Assembly (NCBI GenBank): GCA_023374045.1
Contig: CM041780.1
Coordinates: 174,385,866 to 174,449,865 of the forward strand
Direction of reading: 5' to 3'
Origin: Limonium bicolor
Taxonomy: Eukaryota; Streptophyta; Magnoliopsida; Caryophyllales; Plumbaginaceae
Length of the DNA stretch: 64,000 nucleotides
Shown here: positions 33,349 through 45,743 of the stretch, one piece after another
How the letters are laid out: each line of letters begins with the position of its first letter
Numbering within the stretch: the stretch's first letter is position 1
Notes under the pieces: generated by a model
What the model saw: the letters and a program-made list of their open reading frames with translations, nothing else
What the model was told of the DNA's origin: nothing
Database searches by the model: none
Position numbers and translations under genes: made by a program

Positions 33349-34773
33349 ATATTACTAAACGAACTAGCGGCAATGATGCTATCTTATATGTGTAATATAA
33401 GGAACATAAGAAAAACGTTGTAGCATTAAGATAATAAGATATATAAATTATCTGAGACTTACATACGGAGCATTGACCTCTTTAACGCCGCTCTCGTATC
33501 TAACACTGGATCCCGAGTCGACATACTCAGGATTGGACTAACGACCTTAGTCTGCTGTGTTAGGAAAATAATAAAACAAATGCGATGGTATATGTCAGTT
33601 TATCAAGAGGATGTGGCTCTTGCTGTGAACTGTGATCCATTAACGATACTAGGGTACCGTGTGGTAACCGTAAGTATCTGGATAAATTTCCAACTGACTA
33701 CAGATGGTTCGTCGGTCGGAGACTCTACCGCTGGAGTGGCTACTGCCGTGTGTGACCCGCCATAGGCGATGGGTAACTTAGAGACACGTCATTCTAACGA
33801 GACGTTGTCATCAGGCATGACTGAACAATTACAAACGACTATATTAGCTCGTACATTAGGCGAACATTATTTGGGCTTGTATGCCAAAGACGGGAATTTA
33901 TACTTGTTTATAGTTCTCGTCGCTTTTCGCCTTGTTGTCCATTAGTTATGCTTTGTGGATATGTGTGGTATGTTGGTGGTGTTGATTAAATGAGTTGTTG
34001 TACTCATATGTGTATTGTGAATTGGATTAACTGAATAATTGTACTTATAACTATGTTGCGAACTGGATGAGTCGAGTCGCTGTGCTCGTGTGTGGATTAT
34101 TGTGGATTGTTGGTCGAGCGAGTCGATGTACTCAACTGTGAAATTTCAGGTGTTTGTTGGAGTGGAGTCTTTGTACTCATATAAGCATTCTAACGCTTTC
34201 AGTGGTATATTACGATGCGATGTGTGAAGCCGGAGGCTTGTTTACTATTTTGAATTCACTGCAATATATGTTGTTGCTTTACAGTTTTTATATAAAACTA
34301 CCTGTATGAAAATGAATTGCATGCTCTCGACCTATTAACTGAGGGTCTGAGGGGGCATGACAGTCATGTAGTAACATACTCAGCAGGGGCTGATTCCATA
34401 CCACAAACAAACATTTTTGCAGGTATGCAGCTTCCGGTGCCGGCAAAGAGAGTGACGCGCTGGGTAGTTTGATTACAGTTGTTTAGATATGCACTGTTGC
34501 ATCTTGATACGAACCTAGAAACGTGTATAGGATTTGGATACTTAGAATGCTCACTGTGAATGTATTTTATATTGATTTGGGAAGTTTAGATCTATCTCTT
34601 GTTGTCACTGTGGGAAATTGTTTCGTATTTAAGATTATATCAGTAAGCACGTTATTACTCGTATGGGCGAGTAAGGACGGTGACACCAGTAGTACAATTG
34701 TTGAGATTACCGCTGCGATTACATTGTTAATTAAGTTGATTAGGAGCCGAATAGAGTAGGGGTGTTACAAAAG

Positions 34774-34801
34774 TGGTATCAGAGCGGAGTACCGCTCTGA
34801 T
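34774..34801 (+). promoter_or_regulatory. E2 primer binding site and overlapping hairpin
   Basis: TGGTATCAGAGC at 34774-34785 is the initiator Met-tRNA primer site. It overlaps a perfect inverted repeat: ATCAGAGCGG (34778-34787), loop AGTA, CCGCTCTGAT (34792-34801). It is equivalent to the E1 structure with different stem bases. Confidence 0.88.
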
Positions 34802-37800
34802 GACAAGAGATAGTAGGATTTATACAGTGAGCGTAGGTTATGGGAATATGGGAAACGTTGTGAGGATACGTGACCTTGCGGGGTTGATGTAGTACTTAAG
34901 ACTTGCACACCATAGCCGTAGAGGCACATCAATATTAAACGACCGAGACTGCGGTATTAGACCGAGTAAAGGTCCAACCCGTCCTCTTGACATATGTCAG
35001 GAAGAGGTCAGGGTAATAGTACTAAGGAAGAACACGGGGCAGCGGAAGGCGATGATGGTCCAGCAACCCCAAGTAACGCGAAGACGGTATGAACCGCTCG
35101 CACTTGATGGGAGAACATCCCGGGAAATTTGCAGTGGTACCCCACCCGCCGCAGCCCGTACCTAGAGTACTAACTAGTGAGACAATGAAATGAGAAACAC
35201 CACGGAGATAACTCTCCTGATCGGGAAGACCCGATGTGGATGTTATGAGAACTATGTTAAGTAATAAGATTTTGTGTTTTGATGTAATGTTTAGGACCAG
35301 GGGTCCTGATAATAACGTGATGTTTACCATACGAGTAGCTGATAAATATTAAACCATGGTTGAGGAGATAATTCCCGTAGGACTAATGGGGCTAGCTTGC
35401 TATAAGCAAGGCAGCCCTGTCTTACATCCAGGAAAACACTGATTAGTGCGCTTGGGGGAAAGGAGATAGAAACGACGGGTAATAAAAGAGATTGAAGAGT
35501 TATGTAAGAGACGGAATGGATGATCTTTTGGAAGTCTCACCCGAAGCGAGTAACTCTAACACATGCAATACTGAAGGTCCAAGATGGCCTGACGTGCATG
35601 AGGAGAGATCATGAGAGTTGTAGAAACAAGAACTCGCTAAGTTGCTATCATGCAACGCCTCGAGAGGGGAATAAGACCCTACTACCACGATAAATTTGTG
35701 GAAACGGGTGCTGGAGTGAGACTGCATTGATTTATAAAAAAAAAACTTCTTTGAAAGGAACAGAAACCCAATTAGGGAATAGCACTGCACTGACACACCG
35801 TACAGGTGGCTCAGTCTGCATGGCGCACTTGCCACTGCAAGTGCCACATTAACCAAAGTATTAAATTTCAACCTGCCTTGCGCACTTGCTACAGCAAGTG
35901 CAGCGACAGTAAAAACCCCTAAAGGACCGAGTGGTCCAGGCGGTTGTCAATAAACACTAAACTTTATGTGAGTCCGTATGCAATAAAGCAGGACATAGCC
36001 TTCTTAATGGCAGGGGTACGAAACCCTCGGGTTTGAGGTCGATAAAACCTCGGGAAGACCTAGCCGGTCTAACCATTAAACCTGAAAAGAATATACCATT
36101 TAGTTAAATATAGAAAGAGGAGTAAATGAGAATAAACGGTAACTAGTGCCTACAAGCCTAACCCCAGAGCCGGTATGGACATTAAACGTCAATCAATACC
36201 GGTGGAGAGTGTCAAGTCCCCAGGACCAGCATAACCATATTTAGGGAGTGCGCGACACTTGTGGTGAGAACCACTACCGTTGAACATTGCCAGAGGGCAA
36301 GATGTGAGCTATACGAGCCAAGACTTTAAATAAAACCTATCCAACAGAGTAGATGAAAATAATAGACAAGTGCCGTTATGGCAAACTATTTTGAAGTTGT
36401 AAGAAAAGATTAGGCAGGTGAAAACGTGCAATAAAAGGGCTGATTTTATGCCCGCACCACATACACCGGGGGTGTTGTAAATCCATTATGCTGCTAGACT
36501 CCCGTACGGAGGGCAGTGGATATTGACTAAACAGTGAGATTGCCTGAGGACGGAAAGTACCGTTACCTCGAAAAGGATGGAGAGAATACAAGTTGAATAA
36601 AAGTAAGGATTAAACAATGAGGAGCGATAATGAACGGAACCCACTAAGTTGTGGGTACCTAATTATAATCTTAGAAGAAAATATAACAACCAACTAGAAT
36701 TAAATTAATAGCAAGACCAACAATCATTTAACTATTAGAATAAACATTGAGCCTGAATATTGTATGGCATAGGCCTACGGAAGGATACCCTTAGTACCAC
36801 CAAGATGACCCAAAACTAGAAGAACAAAGGTGACCAATCACAAATACGGATTATTGTCAGGCTAAATAGGGACTACCATGAGACAAGGGAAAACACAAGG
36901 GGTCAACCTTTATCATGGAGTCCGGAATACACCAGAGGGTGTAACCCAATAAATTGGGTAGAGTTTGAGAAGTTAAAACTCATATCTGAAGGCGTTAACA
37001 GCCTAGGAGTGAACGGGAGAAATGGTAAGTAGTTACTGATCCCCACTCACAGATACCAGATGACGAACATGTGGAAACCAGTAGTAGGACGATAAGTCGC
37101 AAATACCTATCTTGGAGAAGGTAAGCAAAATATACATTAATAAAGGAACCCAGAGAACCCTCTAGAGCCATTCTGACATTAAAGGTTAAGAATTGGCAGC
37201 ATAGTTATTTCTACATAAATTACCGGGGCTAAGAGTACGATAACCACCAGGTACAAACACTACGAGTGCACTAAACGCGACATGGGACGACCACACTCCT
37301 AGGAGCTTGTGGGCCTGACAACTTATATTAAGATTAGTTGGGTAAGTAGTAATGTATCAGTATGGTACCCCATGTATGTAAACGAGTAGTGTGAGAACCC
37401 AGGAGGTAGTCAACTCTGTGTCTAAGTCAGTGAATGGAATCCTGACTAGGTAAACCATGAATTGACGAGAGATATCTCAGTACAACCAACAAGGTTGGAA
37501 AAGTCAAGAATAGCTTGATAATAAAACGATATAAGATCACAATCCCATAATGAATAAGTTAGAACACAAGTTTTAGAGATTTAAGTAAACAAGAAAGCTA
37601 AGGCTTATTTTATGGTAAAGGCGAGGTGAACCCACAAATGAAAAAAAAATGAAATGGGGTATTTCAGGAATTTATGTAGAGCAACCTTTGTAAGATAATA
37701 GATGCCACCCAGAAAAGGGGGCACAGAAAGAAGTACATATTGCGCTAAGGGCGCCGCGATGATGTCGCATTAAACAATAATAACCACATGCTCAAGCTAT

Positions 37801-38849
37801 AAAACGTTAGTATGTTAGTACCAATTAGGGCTGAACGGAAAACGAATGCCAAGCTAAAACCCACAGTCGTATCGTATGTTTACAACAGACGAAGGGCAAA
37901 GCGAGCATTACAAGAGATACTCTAAACTGGAGACTAGATACTCCATACAAACCGTAATAGCGGATAACCGTCTAATCGACTGGTACATGGTGCGCAACAA
38001 GCGACCATTACAATAATTATTAACCCAATTATGTTAGTATGAATCGGAACATGCAAGATCAGATAAACCAATGGATTCCCCTAATCGAGTAGAGGGATGA
38101 ACCGTACGTGTGGGTACTAAAATACCAACACACTAGGGATTCGAGTTCACACCAGCTAGAGAGGACCTATAAGATACCTATGGAATGAACTCATTCCTGA
38201 GGGAAATAACTTTGAGTCATGAGGCGCCAGTTAGTTGCGCATATCAGACTCGTTTTGACATTTAAGGGAAATTACGACAAGCACTAGGTGCTAGAGCATA
38301 TCTCGACAACCCTTATACCGAAGGTTAGTTCGGTAGGGTGACATGAACCCTTGGGAATATACCATGAACAGGTATAGAATACAGGAAGAATAAATAAAAT
38401 AGATAATTGAAATGGTAAGCGTGTGTGACAAACAATACCACGCAGTGAATAATTTACTCCATTCCCATAATTATGGAAGGCCGTGTAGAACACACCGTCA
38501 CGTGGAGTTGAAACCGATATAAAACTACTACCTAAAAGAGGTAAACTAACCATAAAATAGTTGGGCATACTGCTTGCGGAGCGAGTGGGCCCATATTGCA
38601 TAGGTTTGACGTACCTAGCAGGTTTGGGGAAAACAAATGATGTGTTTTCATCTCCCGATCAAACCGTATATAAGTATACATACACCTAACTGAAATAAGC
38701 TGTATAGCCAGAGGGGCTAAAGCCCGACCCTAGAGAAAAGGGGTAATGAAATATGTAGCACATTAGTGCACGAATAAGTCTATTGGAATGGAACATCTTG
38801 AACTTATTCCTTCAAGATGATATATTCGTAGATTACGTGGGCGTAATCA
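34802..38849 (+). pseudogene. Decayed gag-pol interior of E2
   Basis: The ATG at 34994 starts MSGRGQGN, like the basic glycine-rich Gag start of E1, but the frame fails at once. No protease or RT motif can be read across the next 3 kb. At about 38575-38680 nucleotide similarity to the E1 integrase C-terminus returns (GAGCGAGTGGGCCCA, then a GATGTGTTTTCAT-like stretch) with frame lost. It looks like an old chromovirus body that has lost coding constraint. Confidence 0.65.
35825..35901 (+). repeat. Twin perfect hairpins in the E2 interior
   Basis: GCACTTGC-CACT-GCAAGTGC at 35825-35844 and GCACTTGC-TACA-GCAAGTGC at 35882-35901 have identical 8 bp stems and different 4 base loops, 37 bases apart and about 1.1 kb after the primer site. 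They survive in an otherwise decayed interior. Confidence 0.65.
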
Positions 38850-39640
38850 TTTTTAAGGGGGGTAGAGCGATTTCGCACGCCTCAAATATAACGTACGTAG
38901 GAGTACGTAGCGCATGGTACACATGCTGCAAACTGTTATTGTACGTAGAGTACAAGTGTTATGATGGTGTTATATTGCTTGAGGTAATATTGTGATGTAT
39001 TATGTGTATGAACATGAATATATTTTAGTTTGCACTAGTTATTGGCAAATAGGAAAGGGAGAACAGTTAGAGTGTTCCTATCCTATTTTCGATTATTTAT
39101 GCTAACATTGTGAACATTAAACACATAAATGCCTAACTTTTTAGCTCCGGTTGAGAGTTCAAGTAGGATTATCTGGTACCTCCAATGGGAGAGTTCGAAT
39201 AGAAGGAGTAGAAAACTCCGTACTATGTGATTTGTGACTCGGTATGAAACCGATTGTTTAAATGCGATGAGTAAATCGGCATGAGACCGACGTGTAACCT
39301 AGTGAAAGAAAATACTCTAGGAGTTGTATGAATAATATAAGTCGAGTGAACTTGGTACATGGTTAGGATACATGATCCTATATACCTGTGACTAGATTAA
39401 TTACACTAGTTAACTATGGAACACAAGGTGGTAAATATCAAGAGGAAACAAGATTAGAAATGAATAAAACAATTGATTGATTGAAATTGACGTGGGAAGT
39501 TGAACTTGATCCTGGTCCGATCAAGCGAAACCGAACACAAATTGAGGTGAGAGATAGTTCAACACTGACGCTGACCACGTCGGGGTTGAATGACTCTCGA
39601 AACTTCCTACAAGTGGACACAGATATGAATAGAAATTAGA
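38850..39640 (+). other. E2 3' non-coding region starting at an inner polypurine tract
   Basis: TTTTTAAGGGGGGTAGA at 38850-38866 duplicates the tract at 46288-46304 next to the 3' LTR. Between the two, once the CACTA is removed, about 1.5 kb is non-coding and holds short tandem repeats. No gene is seen. Confidence 0.6.
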
Positions 39641-39654
39641 ATTTAGGGCGTCAC

Positions 39655-39778
39655 TCGAAGAGCCGTGGACCGTGGAGTCCTTCGTCATTAGACCGGTGTG
39701 TCTGCGAGTGACATCACCCAGAAAGCCGTGGACCGCAGAGCCCTTTGTCATTAGACCGGTGTGTCTGTGGGTGACTAA
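39655..39778 (+). repeat. Tandem repeat in E2, split by the CACTA
   Basis: Units of about 65 bp built on AGCCGTGGACCG, then CATTAGACCGGTGTGTCTG. Two copies lie left of the CACTA, and a third diverged copy lies right of it at about 45770-45828. The CACTA inserted at the edge of the array and duplicated TAA. Confidence 0.7.
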
Positions 39779-39814
39779 CACTAGTGGAAAAAACGTTTTA
39801 TAACACGGCTAAAA

Positions 39815-40256
39815 AAGGGCTTTATAACACGGCTAAAGGCCGTGTTATATGCGGCCGTCATATATAATTTGTACTTTATAACACGGCTAAAAGCCGTGTT
39901 ATAAAGCGCGCTATATACCACGGCTGTGATCGTAGCCGTGTTATAAAGTCTCTAAATCCCACCAAAATAAGGGGTTTTATAACACGGCTGAGTTCGTAGC
40001 CGTGTTATAAAACCTGGTTTTATAACACGGCTGAGTTCGTAGCCGTGTTATAAAACCTGGTTTTATAACACGGCTGTGAGCATAGACGTGTTATAAAGTT
40101 GCTTGAACCCGCCAAAAACATGGGGTTTTATACCACGGCTACTCTCTCAGCCGTGGTATAAAAGCTTATTTTATAACACGGCTACGAAAGCAGCCGTGTT
40201 ATAAAGCCCCTTGACAACACTTTATAACACGCCTAATGCATAGCCGTGTTATAAAG
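39815..40256. repeat. CACTA left subterminal hairpin array
   Basis: TATAACACGGCT and its complement AGCCGTGTTATA alternate as close inverted pairs with spacers of about 5 to 13 bases, forming a row of hairpin-capable sites. Some copies read TATACCACGGCT. Confidence 0.85.
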
Positions 40257-41094
40257 TTGCAGTTTTTTGTTTGAGAAAATTACAAGCCCCACCCATGACG
40301 TTTGGCTAATTACACACTCCACCCACGTGGTTTCACAAATTACTTTCCCACCCTGTGGTTTCCTCTCATTTTACAACCAGCAACTTTTCTAATTTTTGTT
40401 CAATTCAAAAGATGCTTAACATTGTCCGAAATTGTTGAAACTTTCCACAAACGATGTTAAGTGTTATATTTTGGTTCAGTGGAGAAATCTAAAGTTTTTA
40501 AGCTTAAATGTGATATGTGGGACCCAATGAACATGTCCATGTTTTATTGGGTCCCACGGGTCACATTTAAGCTTAAAAAACTTCAGATTTGACATAAGAT
40601 CAAAATATCACTTTAGCATCATCCATGTAAAGTTTCATCAATTTCGGACAACGTTTAAGCATCTTTCGAATTTAAACAAAATTAAAAAAGTTGCTGGATG
40701 TAAAAAGAGGGAAACCACATGGGTGGGGAAAATATTTGTGAAAACACGTGGGTGAAGTGTGTTAATTGCGTCAACATTATGGGTGGGGCATGTAATTTTC
40801 CCTTTTTTTTTATAAATTTCTTGTTTTGCTATTTTCCCTGTTATATACGCATTTGACAATCATCGCCTTTATAATATTCACTTATGACATCCAAATGTCT
40901 ATCACAACAACTAATGAGCCACAAAGTCAAATTCCTTATAATTTTCACAACAATACACATATACATGTATTTACAAAAGTCTATTCAAAACCCATCTCAA
41001 CTAACATCTACATCATACACATATCATAAGCAACTACAAGTCTCAAGAAACTTCATATCACTACTCTTTTAGAGATATAAAATTCCTACAAGTG
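40257..41094. other. CACTA left internal region, no gene
   Basis: Includes a diverged inverted repeat pair: the segment around TTAAGCTTAAATGTGA (about 40500) pairs with TCACATTTAAGCTTAA (about 40560). The CACATGGGTGGGGAAA-type segment near 40717 mirrors the CCACGTGG and CCCACC region near 40325. No coding sequence is recognised. Confidence 0.5.
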
Positions 41095-41868
41095 CTAGAG
41101 TAAAAGTAATGTCAAGTCTTCTCTTACAAAATCTAGTTGTTTCTTCTTGCAAGTACGTGTATCATAAGGAGCTTTTGGAGGAACATATAGCACAGCCTTG
41201 AATTCAACGTCATCTTCAGCGTTGAAGTGACTCCATGTCATAGGCTTTTCATCACTAAAATCCTGCATATATATAAGAAATATCACCAATGTATTAGTTG
41301 ATTTTTAATCAAGTAAAAGAATCAGGGGCTTCACTAAAAACCAAAAGATACAGAAGTATACCTTCGCCAGAGAGCGGTAGAATTTTATATACTCTTCCAC
41401 AGAGTACTCCAAGTGGCAAAATAATGAACTAGCAGAACAAACATTTTGAAAACGTGTGGTAGTCAGTCACTCAAGAAAGTACACTAGACAGCACATCAAC
41501 AAAGCATTTGAAGCATCAAAGTAACTTGGACTTAAGCATCAAATGCAATACTTCCACGAGCAAACATATTCCCTTATATAATGTGTTATTACTTATTACA
41601 AAATACTATTGTGAACGCATGCACTCAGAAGCACCAATTGCATGTTCTACAGTACAAAAGGTTAACATGCATATCAATCTATATATAAAGCGGCAATCTT
41701 AACTATATTAAAACTTAGATTACTCACTTTCAATTTACCCTCTTCCAGATACTCTCCAGCTTCTTCACGAAGGTGCAGTCTGATTTCAGTTCCGCGCCAA
41801 GTGGCTCATTCCATTCATCCTCAGAAATAGCAAACGCGCCATCAGCCTTGGATTCCCATACATACCTA
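41095..41868 (-). pseudogene. Captured exons of an ER-type HSP90 (endoplasmin/GRP94-like)
   Basis: On the minus strand, the exon at about 41729-41868 reads YVWESKADGAFAISEDEWNE then PLG, with a one-base deletion before the GTEIRLHLREEAGEYLEE part that follows in another frame. It ends at a GTGAGT donor. Another exon near 41342-41400 reads EEYIKFYRSLAK-like residues. After a GCAG acceptor, 41100-41263 reads DFSDEKPMTWSHFNAEDDVE then FKAVLYVPPKAP. These are N-terminal and middle-domain blocks of plant ER HSP90 chaperones. The fragments are broken and cannot form a chaperone. Confidence 0.82.
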
Positions 41869-42419
41869 AAGCAAGAAAACTTATTAATCCATAACATATA
41901 AGAGAGTCCAAGAAGGAGCATAAATATGGAGGAAAAGGCAATCAATTATTTTTGCGACTCTCTAATTAAGGCGTGACAAAGTACTGAGCAGATTGAGTCA
42001 ACAGTATATTCAACAGATTCTTGAATCAACTTCACAACTGAAGGTGATAATATAAAATAAATTCATCTAATGCCTTGACGAACACTCATAGTGAATTGAT
42101 ATAGCGCATTTTAGAGCATTAGATTAAGGAAGAATTACAATGTGCACATGCTGATATTTATGCGGCTGCATGCAGCCTTCTATAGCAAGTCCTGTGTAGC
42201 ATGTACAAGTAGTATGGAGCGTCAAACCAGTTTATTATCAAACAGTAATCAAAAACCAAGTTGAACACATCATAATCAGAATACAAGTAGAAGAGTTGAT
42301 GTCTTAAAAAAATTCTAGGAAACTGCCAAGTAGCAGCTGAATAAAGTAGTTGTGGAACTATCAATTGTCGTGATTTGAAAAAAAAATACTACCAATTATC
42401 AGACTCATCATAAATGTAC

Positions 42420-43811
42420 CTTTTGCCTCTTGAACTTCGTTATAGAGCTTCTTTCTCATTCTTTGCTCATCAAGATACTTTGTCTTGAGATCCACACATT
42501 CAGCAACTACACGACAGAATCTCACTTAGAGCTGAATTGCTCATTTCAAGTTAAATGAAAAAATGAGCATTGTTATTCAAATTACCCAAGGCTTGGACTG
42601 CACATATCATTTGATTCAACTCAGGAATTGAATCAGCACATTGATGTGCTTCATGAGATAACTCAACGTGCTCTTGTTTCATTGCCTACGTAAGTGAGAA
42701 AATACACATATTGCATGATCTAATTAGATTATGCATTATCTGTATAGAAACCACGACTCTTATGAAAATAATATCGTATTACATAACAAAAATCTAAAAA
42801 ATACCTTTATTTTGTTCTCTAAATTGCTAATTGCATTAATCCAAGTTTTCTTGCCTTCTTCATATCTGCTACATAATGCCTTAATCTCTGCAGTCTGCTT
42901 CTCCACTCTCTGGTCTGTGTGGAACAACAGGAAATGATTAGAAGAGATTCAAATTGGGATAGGAGGATACACTAAATTCAAATCTATCCTAGAGAATATA
43001 TGAAAAAAGGATACAATCCGCCTACACCGATGAAAGCAAATAAAATCTATAATTACCATCCAGTGAATTCAGTATTATATCAAATATGTGAAAGGACCGC
43101 AGGCAGGACTCAGAACATTAGTCTATCAATATTAATAAAAACCAAGAGCCTGTGTCCAACGAAGGTGAGTATTGAACATAATAAGTGAGAGAAGTGGACA
43201 GCCAAGTACATATCTCCAACCAGTTTGAGGTTAGAGGTAAAACCTTCTTACCTAGAGTGTAAGTCTGGAACAGTTTATTGTCCAGCTCTGTTCTTATCTT
43301 CGTCAGTTGATCATTTGCGGCAGTCAGTGACATCCAAGCTAGGGAGCACTCTTCTTTCTTGCGATCCAACTTAATATTGAGATCTTCTATTTTCTTTTCA
43401 AACATAGCTGTGTTTCTCTGCCGCCTCATCTCATCTACGCAGCAGAAAGTATTTTTTAGATGTTTTAGGTTAAAATAAACACAACCATATAAAAAAAACT
43501 TGCCCAAATTTGACAATTTTGAATTACCAGGGTCATAGGAAGTTCAATATCGGCAGTGCAGCTGCTGCATCTTATGCGTTCATGCTTCAAGAGGGAATCT
43601 GTAATCAAGGACGGATGATTCTATGATGCAAAATATCATGGATGAAAACAAAATTTAGAGCTTCCCTACTTTCTAGTATGAATATACCTGGTAGCTTTGG
43701 TGCTCTTCTAATACAAACTCCACAAGCTACTGGGCTACCCACAACCCCCTCAAACCTAATGTCAATCGAGTCATCCTCCTTAACAGAGGCTCTGAAATCA
43801 ACTAACTGCAA
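42420..43811 (-). pseudogene. Captured exons of a kinesin-14 with malectin-like domain
   Basis: Minus-strand exons appear in gene order. At 43605-43811 is MQLVDFRASVKEDDSIDIRF then GVVGSPVACGVCIRRAPKLP, malectin-like. At about 43260-43437 is a coiled coil with DRKKEECSLAWMSLTAANDQ. At 42793-42921 is TDQRVEKQTAEIKAL with NLENKIK. At 42584-42687 is MKQEHVELSHEAHQCADSIP then ELNQMICAVQAL. At 42420-42509 is ECVDLKTKYLDEQRMRKKLY then NEVQEAKG. This is the coiled-coil neck leading to a kinesin-14 motor, which itself is absent. Introns are retained. I assign the family from these motifs; the exact parent gene is unknown. Confidence 0.8.
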
Positions 43812-43966
43812 CGGCTTGTTTGCTCCAACAAGGGCATATATATCAAGCTCGGATAGAACCTGCTATTGCAAAGGAAATAATATCATCTTCCTGGTAGAAC
43901 ATCACACTTTAAGTAGAAACAAAACAAGTACGGTGTTTGAACCATTGCCTTCTCATCCTGAATCAA

Positions 43967-44083
43967 TAAATCTGAAAAACGAGCAAAGAACGTGCTCCTC
44001 TCCTCATTCTCCTCTGTTAAACAATAAATCTGAAAAACGAGCAAAGAACGTGCTCCTCTCCTCATTCTCCTCTGTCAAGACTC
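43967..44083. repeat. 58 bp tandem duplication in the CACTA
   Basis: A 58 bp unit starting near TCTGAAAAACGAGCAAAGAA (43971) is repeated almost exactly at 44029. It is a local duplication beside the kinesin fragment with no coding meaning seen. Confidence 0.75.
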
Positions 44084-44509
44084 CGGCTCTCATGACGATA
44101 AGAAACGGGAGAAGTCAAAGCACAAGTCCAAGAAGCGCTCACACGATAAACACTCTGCACCTTCTGGTTCCTAGCGCCAGCCTCAGCTTCGCATCCTTGT
44201 ATGCTCAGAGGCCTGGTATCACAGGATGGAAATGCAACCACATTCAGTTTGAAGTCCGCTCTCATTAAAGTGGAAATTGGTTCTTGATGTTGCAGAGGTA
44301 GGAGGATTCGGAGAAAAAAACTAGCGGCAGACACTAGTGAGTGCATTTAAACATGAAATGGTTTGAAGATTCGGAGCGTATGTGTAAACACATATATGGG
44401 CGTTACCGACATTGGAAACTGAAGTTGAGTCTATGTAAATACATATATTTAAACGAGCAAAAAAAAAATCCAGCTGCTGGACAAGGAACATACCTGCGCC
44501 TGCTGGAGG

Positions 44510-44700
44510 AGAAGAGCCAGAACGAAGGAGAAGTCGAAGTCGAGAAGTCGAAGTCGAAGGCAGTGGGCGGTCGAAGTCGAGAAGTCAAAGTCGAAGTCGA
44601 AGTCGTGAATGGCAGTGGGCGGTCGAAGTCGAGAAGAAGAACCAGTAGTGAATGGCGGTGGGCGGTGGAAGTCGAGAAGGAGAACTCGAGAAGTGACTGA
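44510..44700 (+). repeat. Purine-rich GAAGTC repeat in the CACTA
   Basis: Imperfect tandem GAAGTCGA/GAGAAGTC units run through about 190 bases and keep one frame open, giving a biased Glu/Val/Ser/Lys translation. I treat it as a simple repeat, not a protein. Confidence 0.65.
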
Positions 44701-44799
44701 GGTGAGGAAGGATGGAGAGGAGCAGATCGAGAGTAGAAATGTTTTAGGGTTAGTTTAGGATTATGTCCGATAAGTAGAAAAATTGAGGTTATTTTAGAA

Positions 44800-45720
44800 A
44801 GACTTTATAACACGGCTACATGAAGCCGTGTTATAAAACTCTTTAACATAAAAAACGACGACATTCTCGTGACTTTATACCACGGCTTCTATGAACCGTG
44901 TTATAAAACTGTCGACTTTATACCACGGTTAGTCTGAACCGTGTTATAAAACTGTCGACTTTATACCACGGCTACAAGCAGCCGTGTTATAAGATCAAAT
45001 TAAATTTGGTTATTTTTCTTTTGGCGGGATTTTTAGCGCCGAAAAATTGATCTTATAACACGGCTATAAATGAGCCGTGTTATAAAGTCTCGTTCATGCA
45101 GCTCTTATAACACGGCTACAGGCAGCCGTGTTATAAGATCAAATTAAATTTGGTTATTTTTCTTTTGGCGGGATTTTTAGCGCCAAAAAATTGATGTTAT
45201 AACACGGCTATAAATGAGCCGTGTTATAAAGTCTCGTTCCTGCAGCTCTTATAACACGGCTACAGGCAGCCGTGTTATAAGATCAAATTAAATTTGGTTA
45301 TTTTTCTTTTGGCGGGATTTTTAGCGCCAAAAAATTGATCTTATAACACGGCTATAAATGAGCCGTGTTAAAGTCTCGTTCCTGCAGCTCTTATAACACG
45401 GCTACAGGCAGCCGTGTTATAAGATCAAATTAAATTTGGTTATTTTTCTTTTGGCGGGATTTTTAGCGCCAAAAAATTGATCTTATAACACGGCTATAAA
45501 TGAGCCGTGTTTTAAAGTCTCGTTCCTGCAGGTCTTATAACACGGCTCAACGGAGCCGTGGTATAAAATCCTCGATTTTCCGCCAAAACAAACGAAACTA
45601 CGTCGTTTCAAGTTCTCATATAACACGGCTAAAATGAGCCGTGGCATAAATTCAAGAGAGCCGTGTTATATAACATTATATAACACGGTTAGCCAAAAGC
45701 CGTGTTATAAAGCCCTGTGT
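44800..45720. repeat. CACTA right subterminal array with 144 bp tandem units
   Basis: The TATAACACGGCT hairpin motif recurs here, mostly organised in four tandem units of 144, 144 and 142 bp spacing (GATCAAATTAAATTTGG starts at 44993, 45137, 45281 and 45423). Each unit holds two inverted motif pairs and a GGCGGGATTTTTAGCGCC inverted segment. The right end is therefore richer in binding motifs than the left. Confidence 0.85.
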
Positions 45721-45743
45721 TATAAGACTTTTTTCCACTAGTG

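Larger units (their letters stand above)
28725..34769 (+). repeat. 5' LTR of E2
   Basis: This LTR equals 46306-51399 apart from sparse differences and the insertion at 31632-32577. It has no coding content. Near the 3' end it has a 16 base perfect palindrome (33333-33348), a small hairpin CATGACAGTCATG (34356-34368) and, about 50 bases on, a TTTGCAGGTA box. The first 210 bases match the reversed fragment at 14873-15082, so the family has another copy nearby. Confidence 0.92.
39779..45743. mobile_element. Non-autonomous CACTA (En/Spm) transposon with captured host exons
   Basis: The terminal inverted repeats are CACTAGTGGAAAAAA and its complement, flanked by the 3 bp duplication TAA (39776-39778 and 45744-45746), both diagnostic of CACTA elements. 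Subterminal regions carry many copies of TATAACACGGCT in both orientations, the likely transposase-binding sites. No transposase is visible. The interior holds minus-strand fragments of an ER-type HSP90 gene (41095-41868) and a kinesin-14 gene (42420-43811) with intron remnants, so genomic DNA rather than mRNA was captured. Confidence 0.92.

Noticed and set aside
34523..34759. Hydrophobic 78-codon frame at the end of the E2 LTR, also at 51153-51389
   Set aside because: It is present because the LTRs are duplicates; it has no start context, domain or conservation evidence.
44341..44700. Plus-strand 119-codon open frame in the CACTA
   Set aside because: It is mostly GAAGTC simple repeat; the biased composition explains the openness.
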